From positions 1-10,215 of the forward strand of contig JAKUSY010000073.1 in NCBI GenBank assembly GCA_022451445.1: a stretch of 10,215 bases of DNA, read 5' to 3'. Each line of letters starts with the position of its first letter. Position 1 is the stretch's first letter. The translations under genes were made by a program, and so were the position numbers. The DNA comes from Planctomycetota bacterium. Its GTDB lineage: Bacteria > Planctomycetota > UBA8108. Positions 1 to 6,676 of the stretch are shown piece after piece. Under the pieces are notes generated by a model that worked only from the letters and a program-made list of their open reading frames with translations, was not told the origin of the DNA and made no database searches.

Positions 1-976
1 CGGCATCCTTGAGATAAGAACACATCCCGGTGTGTCCGGTGGCATCGGGGTGGGGTTCACAGGAGAACCCCAGGAGTTGGTAGTCATCTTCTCCTTGCCG
101 GCAGAGGTCGACACGGTATTCAAAGAGCAGCGGCAGCCCGAGGTTGGTGCAGGTCGAGCCATCGAAACGGAATACTGCCTGGAGCTCATCCCCCTCACCA
201 GCAACCTCCAGCCGTTTCTCTCTCCACCCGTCGAGGGCTTTTTTCGAGAAGGAGTAGGAGGACGATTCGCTACAGGGAGTTTGATTTTCGCTGCTGAGCT
301 CCACGTAGATCTCCTGCCAGTAATCTCCGGGGATCTCCGGCAGGGCGGCGCAGGCAACGGCGAATACCGCCAGCGCCGACTTGCCCGGCTTCAGGCCTCC
401 GGAGGGAAGAACCTCGAGCGGACCTGGCAGCGAGTCCGAGATGGTCCTGGCCAGCGCCGCCTGGTCGCTGAGAGCCCAGCCATCGTAGCCGGGGCTGTAA
501 TAGGGCAGGACGGTCATGTCTTCGGCGGAAAATTCAGCCAGGATTCTCTTCTCCTCGAGGGCGCGCAGGTGCTCTGTGAAGGCCGCGGCGTAGGAGTTGA
601 GAAACATGGCCTCGTCCGGCTTCTCCTCGGCCCAGAGCCGGGCGATCTCTTCCTCTACTTCCGCTCCGGCACTCACAGCGAGAATCGAGAGGCTGTGCGT
701 ACCGCTTCTGCGCGCGCCCTCGGCGAGCACCCGGCTCGAGAGCAGGGTGCCATCGTCGAGGCGGAGGGTGTCCTCCTCGATTCCCTGCAGCGCGGCCAGG
801 CGCGAGCAGGTCCACGGGTGGCCATTCTCCCTGTACCAGTTACCCGCGTTTTCGGCGAGGCTGGCGGCTGGTTCATCCAGATCGGATTTGGAGGGAACAC
901 CGAGATGCCGAAGGTAGAGTTCTCCGGGGATCGGTGTCAGTCTCAGGTCCTCTGGGTTTGCGCGCCACTGGTTCAT
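1..976 (-). CDS. MetH activation domain-like protein of a corrinoid operon (partial, C-terminus off the left edge)
   Basis: Reading leftwards from the ATG at 974-976, an open frame of 325 codons runs off the window edge without a stop. The ATG overlaps the TGA of the upstream activator gene (ATGA), and a GGGAG ribosome site lies 6 nt before it, so translation is probably coupled. Residues 157-167 read LPYYSPGYDGW. This resembles the SPGY loop of stand-alone proteins related to the activation domain of B12-dependent methionine synthase (MetH). A stretch near 188-201 with PSGG and KPGKSA fits the second conserved block. In MetH this domain binds S-adenosylmethionine and remethylates inactive cob(II)alamin. 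Here the position of the MetH AdoMet-binding Arg appears to be Tyr159, so AdoMet use is uncertain. After about residue 260 there is a Cys/His-rich extension (C276, C292, C306, H309, H315, C319) not found in MetH, possibly a metal or Fe-S site. The role in corrinoid reactivation is inferred from motif and operon. Confidence 0.75.
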   Translation of the reverse strand, partial: MNQWRANPEDLRLTPIPGELYLRHLGVPSKSDLDEPAASLAENAGNWYRENGHPWTCSRLAALQGIEEDTLRLDDGTLLSSRVLAEGARRSGTHSLSILAVSAGAEVEEEIARLWAEEKPDEAMFLNSYAAAFTEHLRALEEKRILAEFSAEDMTVLPYYSPGYDGWALSDQAALARTISDSLPGPLEVLPSGGLKPGKSALAVFAVACAALPEIPGDYWQEIYVELSSENQTPCSESSSYSFSKKALDGWREKRLEVAGEGDELQAVFRFDGSTCTNLGLPLLFEYRVDLCRQGEDDYQLLGFSCEPHPDATGHTGMCSYLKDA

Positions 977-2607
977 GCCACGCTCCCGCCTGGACCAAGG
1001 GGTTTGAACTGGCATCCCTCGACAAAGTGATTGAAGAAGTCCTTGTCGGCCTCCAGCTCGATATGCTCGATTTTTCTTACGGTTTCCTCGAGCTCCTTCC
1101 GTTGATTTATCGAGAGCAGGGCGAGAGTTGCCCCCTCGATCGCCGCGTTGCCGATGCGGGTGATTTTTTCATCAGGAAGATCCGGGATGAGTCCAATCCG
1201 GCGCGCCGAATCAAGGTCGAGCCTGCTGGCGAAACCTCCCGCGAGATAGAATCGATCGAGGTCCTTGCACGATGCCCCCAGGTTTTTCATGACGATCTCG
1301 AGGCCGGCGACATTCGCCCCCTTGGCCTGGGCGAGCTCGCTGATGTCCGCCTCGCTCAGGTAGACGGAACCACTCTCATCAAGATTGAAACGATCCGCCT
1401 CATCACAGAGGCGTCCGAGGTGATCCATTCGTCCGCTGCGCAGCAACTCACCGAGGGTCTCCACGAGGCCTGAGCCGCAGATCCCGTCGGGGGCCTCTGA
1501 GCCGCCAATGACGTCGCAGTTCACCCTTCCATCTTCATCGATACGGACGCGCTCGATGGCTCCCTCGAGTCCCGGCATACCGCAGCTGATGGAGCCTCCT
1601 TCAAAGGCGGGTCCGGCGGGGCAGGATGCCGCCAGCATTCGGCCGCCGCCGTTGACGACAAGCTCTGTATTCGTTCCGATATCCATGATGGCCGTGAGGC
1701 CCTCGGAGCCGGCGAGATCGACGGCCAGCAGGCAGGCGGCGGCATCCGCCCCGACGTGGCCGCTCACCAGGGGAAGGCTGGTGACCCTTGCCGCCGGGAA
1801 TGCAGGGAGGCGGAGCTTCTTCGCGGTTGATTCGATAGTGGTGGATTCTCGAAGACCCTGCTCCAGCTCATGCTCGGTAACCGAGCGGTAGGGGCGCTGG
1901 CCGATCGAGCTGACATCGAGTCCGAAGAGCAGGTCCCGCATGGTGGTATTACCCGCCATCACGATCTCGTAGATCGTCGCGCTGTCGCAGTCGAGATCAT
2001 CTATGCAGTGCCTGAGATAGGAGAGCAGGGTTCGCTGCAGGAGCCGTCCCGGATGGTCGCTGTCGTACTGGATTCGTGCCATGACGTCGCTGCCGCCGAA
2101 GCGCTGCGGATTTTCGAAGCTGGTGGAGGCAACCTGTTCTCCGGACTCGAGGTCCAGGAGTCGGAGCACCACGGTGGTCGTTCCGAGGTCGAGCGCGATT
2201 CCGTGGAGGGGGCCGGGCGTCCTGACCAGGGGCTCACCATCGAGCAGGACCCACTCACCATCGCGTCGGACAGCCGGCTCGAGAGCATCGTTCCCGGGTT
2301 TTGTCCAGCCGGAGTCTTCTATGCGCATCTGCGCGCGCCGCATCGTGTGGCAGCGGATCGAACCGGACTCGGCCTCCAGGCGCGCGCGGCAGGCCAGGCG
2401 AAATTCTCCACCGAGATGTTCTTCTTCCCGGCAGAGCCCGGAGAGCAGATCCATTCCCTCGTTGACCTCGACGATGCATTCCTTGCACTTGCCGTTTTTG
2501 TTGCAGGAGGTCGGCACGTGCACGCCGAGTTTTTCTGAACATTCAAAGATGGACAGTCCGGTTGGCGCTGACAAGTGCTTGCCGTTGACGCTGATTTTCA
2601 GGGCCAT
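973..2607 (-). CDS. RACo-type ASKHA corrinoid activation protein with N-terminal [2Fe-2S] ferredoxin domain (DUF4445 family)
   Basis: This 544-residue protein has the layout of the reductive activators of corrinoid proteins (RACo and relatives). Residues 1-90 form a plant-type ferredoxin domain with Cys35, Cys41, Cys44 and Cys73 as likely [2Fe-2S] ligands. A linker follows, then an actin-like ATPase (ASKHA) domain with DLGTT (140-144), MAGNTTM (217-223), DIGTNTE (309-315), GICGSG (375-380) and LAGGFAS (455-461). In the family, ATP hydrolysis drives transfer of an electron to the inactive Co(II) form of a corrinoid protein, restoring Co(I). The protein is cytoplasmic. It begins 3 nt after the stop of the corrinoid protein gene, its likely client, and its stop overlaps the next start. 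No strong Shine-Dalgarno is visible before the ATG, which fits translational coupling. The family assignment is firm. The client protein is inferred from position. Confidence 0.92.
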   Translation of the reverse strand: MALKISVNGKHLSAPTGLSIFECSEKLGVHVPTSCNKNGKCKECIVEVNEGMDLLSGLCREEEHLGGEFRLACRARLEAESGSIRCHTMRRAQMRIEDSGWTKPGNDALEPAVRRDGEWVLLDGEPLVRTPGPLHGIALDLGTTTVVLRLLDLESGEQVASTSFENPQRFGGSDVMARIQYDSDHPGRLLQRTLLSYLRHCIDDLDCDSATIYEIVMAGNTTMRDLLFGLDVSSIGQRPYRSVTEHELEQGLRESTTIESTAKKLRLPAFPAARVTSLPLVSGHVGADAAACLLAVDLAGSEGLTAIMDIGTNTELVVNGGGRMLAASCPAGPAFEGGSISCGMPGLEGAIERVRIDEDGRVNCDVIGGSEAPDGICGSGLVETLGELLRSGRMDHLGRLCDEADRFNLDESGSVYLSEADISELAQAKGANVAGLEIVMKNLGASCKDLDRFYLAGGFASRLDLDSARRIGLIPDLPDEKITRIGNAAIEGATLALLSINQRKELEETVRKIEHIELEADKDFFNHFVEGCQFKPLGPGGSVA

Positions 2608-2610
2608 GGC

Positions 2611-3258
2611 TTAGCTGCCGGCTTTGGCTGGATAGAGTTCTTTGAAGAGCTCTACCGCGCTGGAAGCATCAGCGGCGTAGCCATCGGCGCCGATCTCTTC
2701 TGCGAACATCTCGCTCACCGGCGCCCCCCCAATGCACATCACGACCTCGTCGAGTCCATCTAGCTTGAAGGAGTCGATCACCGTTTTCATATAGGGCATG
2801 GTGGTGGTGAGCAGGGCGCTCATTCCGACAATTCCCGCGTTGTTTTCTTTCACCGCCTGGAGGAAGTCATCGGCCGAGGTGTCGACGCCGAGGTTGATCA
2901 TCGTGAATCCCGCTCCCTCGGCCATCATGCAGACGAGGTTCTTGCCGATGTCGTGAAGGTCGCCCTTGACCGTCCCCATGACGATGGTGCCTCTCGAGGC
3001 GCTTGCAGATGATGTGGTCAGCAGCGGCTTGAGAATCGCCATGCCGGCTTTCATCGCACGGGCGGCGATCAGCACCTGGGGTACGTAGAGGCGGTTGTGT
3101 TTGAAGTCCTCTCCGACGACGCTCATTCCCGCAATGAGACCTTTCTGGAGGATGTCGTCGACCTCGAGTCCCTCCTCGAGCGCCTTCTCCGTCATTTCCC
3201 TGACGGTATCCGCCTCGCCTATGTAGAGGAGATGGTTCATCAATGCGTAATCAGTCAT
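2611..3258 (-). CDS. Corrinoid (B12-binding) methyl-carrier protein, MtbC/MtmC-like
   Basis: The 215-residue protein has the standard two-part build of small corrinoid carriers. Residues 1-85 form a helical cap (B12-binding_2), and residues about 90-210 form a Rossmann-like cobalamin domain. The cobalamin signature is complete: D100-L-H102-D-I-G105, then S147-A-L149, then G177-G178. His102 is the expected lower axial ligand to cobalt. In methylamine, methanol, betaine and methoxyl demethylation such proteins accept a methyl group from a substrate-specific methyltransferase and pass it on, often to tetrahydrofolate. Length is typical for the family. The ATG is supported by a GGAGG site 6 nt upstream. 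It is the first gene of a leftward operon with its presumed reactivation proteins, transcribed divergently from an AraC regulator. The substrate cannot be read from this protein, and no partner methyltransferase is in the window. Confidence 0.93.
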   Translation of the reverse strand: MTDYALMNHLLYIGEADTVREMTEKALEEGLEVDDILQKGLIAGMSVVGEDFKHNRLYVPQVLIAARAMKAGMAILKPLLTTSSASASRGTIVMGTVKGDLHDIGKNLVCMMAEGAGFTMINLGVDTSADDFLQAVKENNAGIVGMSALLTTTMPYMKTVIDSFKLDGLDEVVMCIGGAPVSEMFAEEIGADGYAADASSAVELFKELYPAKAGS

Positions 3259-3426
3259 TTCCCGCCTCCGGGGCTGTTCAAAGAGGTATTCCTGCCGTGC
3301 AGTATATCGACGCCCGAGAACAAATCCGTTCGGTATGTACCCAAAAACAATACTTTTTTAACCTATAACTGGGCTACTATGCTCTTATTGTGAGAATTAA
3401 ATACAGGTTTGAAGGGCAATACAGCT
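3259..3426. promoter_or_regulatory. Divergent promoter/operator region between corrinoid operon and AraC regulator
   Basis: The 168 nt between the two divergent start codons must hold both promoters. It is AT-rich in its right half (about 3345-3405), unlike the GC-rich genes around it. Two short inverted repeats lie side by side: GAAC-N6-GTTC at 3318-3331 and GGTA-TG-TACC at 3332-3341. They are candidate operator elements but short enough to arise by chance. A minus-strand TATACT at about 3301-3306 could be a -10 box for the corrinoid operon, without a good -35. A plus-strand TACTAT at 3375-3380 could serve the regulator. The region's role is strongly implied by gene layout. The individual sites are tentative. 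Confidence 0.5.
3265..3269 (-). promoter_or_regulatory. Ribosome binding site of the corrinoid protein gene
   Basis: The minus strand reads GGAGG here, 6 nt before the ATG at 3258. This is a consensus Shine-Dalgarno and fixes the start of the 215-residue corrinoid protein. Confidence 0.75.
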
Positions 3427-4314
3427 ATGAGAGCCCGCGCACAGAAAGTTACCAGCTCCCGGCAGGCCTCTTTCGCCTTCAGGGTGAAATCTTCCCCTGC
3501 TTTTCCCTTCAAGTGGCACTTCCATCCGGAATACGAGTTGACCCTCATCCTTGAATCGAGCGGAGCGCGCTTCGTGGGGGATTCGAACGAACCCTATGAC
3601 GCCGGCGACCTGGTGCTGCTGGGGTCGAACCTGCCTCACACCTGGCTGTCGGATCCGTCCTCGCCCAAAGGCGCCCGGCACAAGGCGATCGTGATACATT
3701 TCGCCGGGGACTTCCTCGGTGAGGATTTCAGCGCCTCGCCGGAGATGAAGGGAGTTTCGCAGCTGCTGAAAAGCGCGGCCCGTGGGCTGCATTTCGAATC
3801 CCGCAAGCGGGACGAGGCCGCTGCGGCAATGCTCCGGATGAAAAAGCAGGATGGGCTGGAGCGTCTGCTCGGCCTGCTTGGCGTTCTGCAGGGGCTGACG
3901 CGCGGCGGCGGAAGGAAGCTGGCAAGTCCCGCCTTCGTTCCATCTAACAGGGAGCTGGATCTCAGGCGGATCGACAGGGTCTGCACCTTTATCAACGAGC
4001 ACTATCATCGCAGGCTGTCCCAGCCAGAGGCGGCCAATGTCGCCGGCATGACCCCGCAGGCCTTCAGCCGCTTCTTCAGGAAGACGGTCGGCAAGACCTT
4101 TGTCGACTACCTTGCTGAGCTCAGGGTGAGCCAGGCCTGTCGCCTCCTGCTCGAAACGGACATCTCGGTGGTAGAGGTGAGCCTTCGTTCCGGGTTCAAT
4201 AACCTGTCGAACTTCAACCGCAGGTTCCGCAGGCTCCGGGGCCAGAGCCCCCGGCGGTTTCGCGCCGCCCATCAAGGGGACGGGGCCCGGGGCCCGGGGC
4301 GACAGGGATCCTGA
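3427..4314 (+). CDS. AraC-family transcriptional regulator with cupin sensor domain
   Basis: This is a DNA-binding regulator. From the ATG at 3427 it has 295 residues, a normal AraC-family length. Residues about 25-95 form a cupin-like ligand-sensing domain: a HFHPEYE motif (31-37), a DAGDLVLLG turn (58-66) and PH (70-71). Residues about 180-280 form the double helix-turn-helix, with one helix pair around 197-218 (LSQPEAANVAGMTPQAFSRFF) and a second around 246-267, ending in the family signature FRRLRGQSPRRFR. A TTG 18 nt upstream (3409) could also start the frame. The ATG is preferred because a GAAGGG stretch lies about 10 nt before it and the TTG has no well-placed site. The gene is divergent from the corrinoid operon and probably controls it in response to the methylated substrate or a related small molecule. 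That regulatory link is inferred. The last 15 residues are a Gly/Arg-rich tail encoded by a GGGGCCC repeat. Confidence 0.9.
   Translation: MRARAQKVTSSRQASFAFRVKSSPAFPFKWHFHPEYELTLILESSGARFVGDSNEPYDAGDLVLLGSNLPHTWLSDPSSPKGARHKAIVIHFAGDFLGEDFSASPEMKGVSQLLKSAARGLHFESRKRDEAAAAMLRMKKQDGLERLLGLLGVLQGLTRGGGRKLASPAFVPSNRELDLRRIDRVCTFINEHYHRRLSQPEAANVAGMTPQAFSRFFRKTVGKTFVDYLAELRVSQACRLLLETDISVVEVSLRSGFNNLSNFNRRFRRLRGQSPRRFRAAHQGDGARGPGRQGS
4282..4299. repeat. Short GGGGCCC tandem repeat
   Basis: Two full copies of GGGGCCC and a final GGGG lie in the 3' end of the AraC regulator gene. They encode part of its Gly/Arg-rich tail after the last conserved helix. The tract could form GC-rich secondary structure. 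No function is evident. Confidence 0.55.
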
Positions 4315-4403
4315 AAAGATCTCCCAATAACGGGCGGGCACGCTACGATGGTATTTCCCCTTTCGAGGAGACAGGTCAATATCCCGATTTCCCAGGTCAG
4401 CCA

Positions 4404-5180
4404 ATGAGTGTCAAGATGATGAATGAGCGAAAACGGAAGGTTTCTTTTTTCTGTACGTCAGCGATTCTCTGTCTTCTTTTTCAGGCCGTGATGTGCGCGG
4501 GCGCTTTACGAGCCGACGAGAAGAAGGCGAAGAAGAAAAAAGAGCGGCCATACGATCCCACCAGCGCCTACGAGATCAGGAAGATCGAGGGCTGGGAAGT
4601 CTACGTTCTGAAGCGGCTCGAGAAAGAAAAGCCCGAAATTCTTCGCAAGGCCATGCGTCTCGTAGGGCTACAGCTCTACCAGATCACCCTCGTCGTTCCC
4701 GATGGCCCGCTCGAGAAGCTTCGGGAGGTTCCGATCTGGGTCTGCGATCGCAAGGATGGCCCCATCCATTTTCACCCGAATCGCGGCTGGCTGGTCAACA
4801 ATGGCTACAATCCGGACAAGGCGAAGGCTGTGGATATCAGCCGCGTTGCCAATATTGTCAACTCCTACAGAACCCAGCGCTGGGTCCTGTTGCACGAGTT
4901 GGCCCATGCCTACCACAACAGGGTGCTTGGATTTGATCACCCGAAGGTCCTCCAGGCGTACCGCAATGCGAAGAAATCGAAGAAGTACGAGTCGGTGCTT
5001 CTGCACAACGGGCGCAAGGTACGCCACTATGCCCTGACCAATGAGAAGGAGTACTTTGCCGAGTGCACAGAGGCTTTTTTCGGGACCAACGACTTCTATC
5101 CTTTCGTTCGTCCGGAACTCAAGGAACACGACCCGGGAGTGTACAAGTTGCTCGAGGAGATCTGGGGCCGCCGTAAATGA
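4404..5180 (+). CDS. Exported zinc metallopeptidase-like protein with lethal-factor-type (M34-like) active site
   Basis: This 258-residue protein is probably secreted. Residues 1-37 form a signal peptide: a Lys/Arg-rich start, a hydrophobic stretch at about 14-34, and a likely signal peptidase I site after ALRA (34-37). A Lys-rich segment (39-47) follows. The catalytic part has HELAH at 164-168, whose two His residues should bind zinc with Glu165 as general base. A second block, Tyr209 followed by NEKEYFAE at 213-220, lies downstream. In anthrax lethal factor the zinc ligands are H686, H690 and E735 and the catalytic Tyr is Y728, just before NEAEFFAE. The Tyr-to-Glu distance of seven is identical here (Y209, E216). 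The substrate is unknown. Two other ATGs (4416, 4419) could be the start. The nearest upstream GAGGAG (4365-4370) is too far from any of them to decide. It is separated from the AraC gene by 89 nt and converges on the DUF1501 gene with 11 nt between, so it is probably a single-gene unit. Confidence 0.75.
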   Translation: MSVKMMNERKRKVSFFCTSAILCLLFQAVMCAGALRADEKKAKKKKERPYDPTSAYEIRKIEGWEVYVLKRLEKEKPEILRKAMRLVGLQLYQITLVVPDGPLEKLREVPIWVCDRKDGPIHFHPNRGWLVNNGYNPDKAKAVDISRVANIVNSYRTQRWVLLHELAHAYHNRVLGFDHPKVLQAYRNAKKSKKYESVLLHNGRKVRHYALTNEKEYFAECTEAFFGTNDFYPFVRPELKEHDPGVYKLLEEIWGRRK

Positions 5181-5191
5181 GCTGAACTGCC

Positions 5192-6652
5192 TCAGGCGAT
5201 GAGGTCGTGGATGACCTTGCCGTGGACATCCGTCAGGCGGAAATCCCGACCAGCGTGGCGGTAGGTCAGCTTCTCGTGGTCGAAGCCGAGGAGATGCAGG
5301 ATCGTGGCCTGCAGGTCGTGGACGTGGACCCGCTTTTCCACGGCCCTGAAACCGAAGTCATCGGTGGCTCCATGTACATATCCTCCCCGCACGCCGCCGC
5401 CGGCCAGCCAGGTGGTGTAGCCCCAGTGGTGGTGGGCGCGCCCGTTGATCTTGCCGGCGTTGGAACCCTTCTTCGGCAGCTCGACAGTCGGAGTTCTTCC
5501 GAACTCGCCGCCCCAGATGACCAGGGTGTCTTCGAGTAGTCCCCTGCTCTTGAGGTCCTTGAGCAGGGCACCGATCGCCTGGTCGCATTGCCCGGCCAGG
5601 CGGGCATGCAATTTTTCTATGTCATCGTGGTTATCCCACGGCTGGCCCGCTCCGTGCCAGACCTGCACATAGCGCACCCCGCGTTCGATCAGGCGGCGGG
5701 CGATAAGGATCTGGCGGGCCTGCGTTCCTTTTCCGTAGAGCTCGCGGATCGATTTAGGCTCCCGGGAAACATCAAAAGCATCGCTGGCGTCGATCTGCAT
5801 GCGGTAGGCGAGCTCGAAGGACTGGATTCGTGATTCCAGCGGAGCTTCCCGGCCGCGTTGCTCGAGGTGCTTCAGGTTGAGCTGTTTGAGGAGATCGAGC
5901 TGCTCGCGCTGGCTGGTAAGTGAGAGGTCCGGGTTGCGGATGTGTTCGATCAGCTTGTCGATCCTGCTGTGCTTGGTGTCGATGTGGGTACCCTGGAAGA
6001 TCCCGGGCAGGAAGCCCGACTGCCAGTTCTGGCTTTCCTGGATCGGGTAGCCGCCGGGACACATGGCGATGAAGCCAGGCAGGTTGAGGTTTTCCGTTCC
6101 GAGCCCATAGGTTATCCAGGAACCCATGCTCGGCCTGACCTGGCGCGCATCGCCGCAGTTCAGCAGCAGCAGGGAGGGCTCGTGGTTGGGAACATCCGCG
6201 TACATCGAGCGGATGACGGCAATATCATCGATGGATTCGGCTACATTGGAGAAGAGCTCGCTGACCTCGATGCCACTCTGTCCCCGGCGGTGAAACTTGA
6301 AAGGAGAGCGGAAGGCCGTGTCGGTTTTTCTCTCCGTGCGGAGATTCTCGATCGGCAGCTTTTTACCATGCAGTTTGTCGAGCATCGGCTTGGGGTCGAA
6401 GGTGTCGACATGAGATGGTCCGCCGTTCATGAAGAGGTGGATCACCCGTTTCGCCTTCGGGGCGAAGTGTGGCGCACGCGGAGAAAGCGGGTTGGTGTAG
6501 AGCCTGTTTTCTCCTGCCGCCTCGAGCTCCTGCGATGCCAGCATGCAGCCAAGCCCCAGGGAGGCCATGCCCATCCCGGATCTCTGCAGCAGTTCACGCC
6601 GGGAGATCGGCAGTTCCCGGCGATCGTGGTAATTCCTGTTCATGGGATCCAT
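5192..6652 (-). CDS. DUF1501 domain protein, Tat-exported
   Basis: The 486-residue protein belongs to the DUF1501 family, placed in the alkaline phosphatase/sulfatase superfamily and greatly expanded in planctomycetes. The N-terminus has a twin-arginine signal: SRREL at 17-21, then a Gly/Ala/Leu-rich segment to about residue 40, so it is likely exported folded. Family motifs include the NGGPSHVDTFDPKP block near residues 75-88, a PNHEPS segment, VIWGGEFGRTP in the C-terminal half and a GRDFRLTDVHG block near the end. Length is normal. It follows the DUF1553 gene by 24 nt on the same strand and is surely co-transcribed. This is the usual planctomycete pairing, but the biochemical function of the pair has not been established as far as I know. 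The ATG at 6652 is used. The in-frame ATG at 6643 is an alternative, and neither has a clear Shine-Dalgarno. Confidence 0.9.
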   Translation of the reverse strand: MDPMNRNYHDRRELPISRRELLQRSGMGMASLGLGCMLASQELEAAGENRLYTNPLSPRAPHFAPKAKRVIHLFMNGGPSHVDTFDPKPMLDKLHGKKLPIENLRTERKTDTAFRSPFKFHRRGQSGIEVSELFSNVAESIDDIAVIRSMYADVPNHEPSLLLLNCGDARQVRPSMGSWITYGLGTENLNLPGFIAMCPGGYPIQESQNWQSGFLPGIFQGTHIDTKHSRIDKLIEHIRNPDLSLTSQREQLDLLKQLNLKHLEQRGREAPLESRIQSFELAYRMQIDASDAFDVSREPKSIRELYGKGTQARQILIARRLIERGVRYVQVWHGAGQPWDNHDDIEKLHARLAGQCDQAIGALLKDLKSRGLLEDTLVIWGGEFGRTPTVELPKKGSNAGKINGRAHHHWGYTTWLAGGGVRGGYVHGATDDFGFRAVEKRVHVHDLQATILHLLGFDHEKLTYRHAGRDFRLTDVHGKVIHDLIA

Positions 6653-6676
6653 CGTAAATGGTTCCGGTCGGTTCTG

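Noticed and set aside
32..1473. Long plus-strand open frames (332 and 179 residues)
   Set aside because: They lie opposite the MetH activation-like and RACo-like genes, which have clear family motifs. The plus-strand products are low-complexity and unrecognisable, as expected in GC-rich DNA.
3397..4404. 335-residue minus-strand open frame
   Set aside because: It is antisense to the AraC regulator, whose cupin and double helix-turn-helix are clear. No family features are visible in the antisense product.
5190..5204. CCTCA-GGCGA-TGAGG hairpin between convergent genes as a terminator
   Set aside because: The stem is only 5 bp, has no T tract on either strand and overlaps the DUF1501 stop codon. 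It is too weak to call.
6530..6560. Lipobox in the DUF1501 signal peptide (Cys36)
   Set aside because: The residues before the Cys (GLG) do not fit the lipobox at position -3. A plain Tat signal is more likely.
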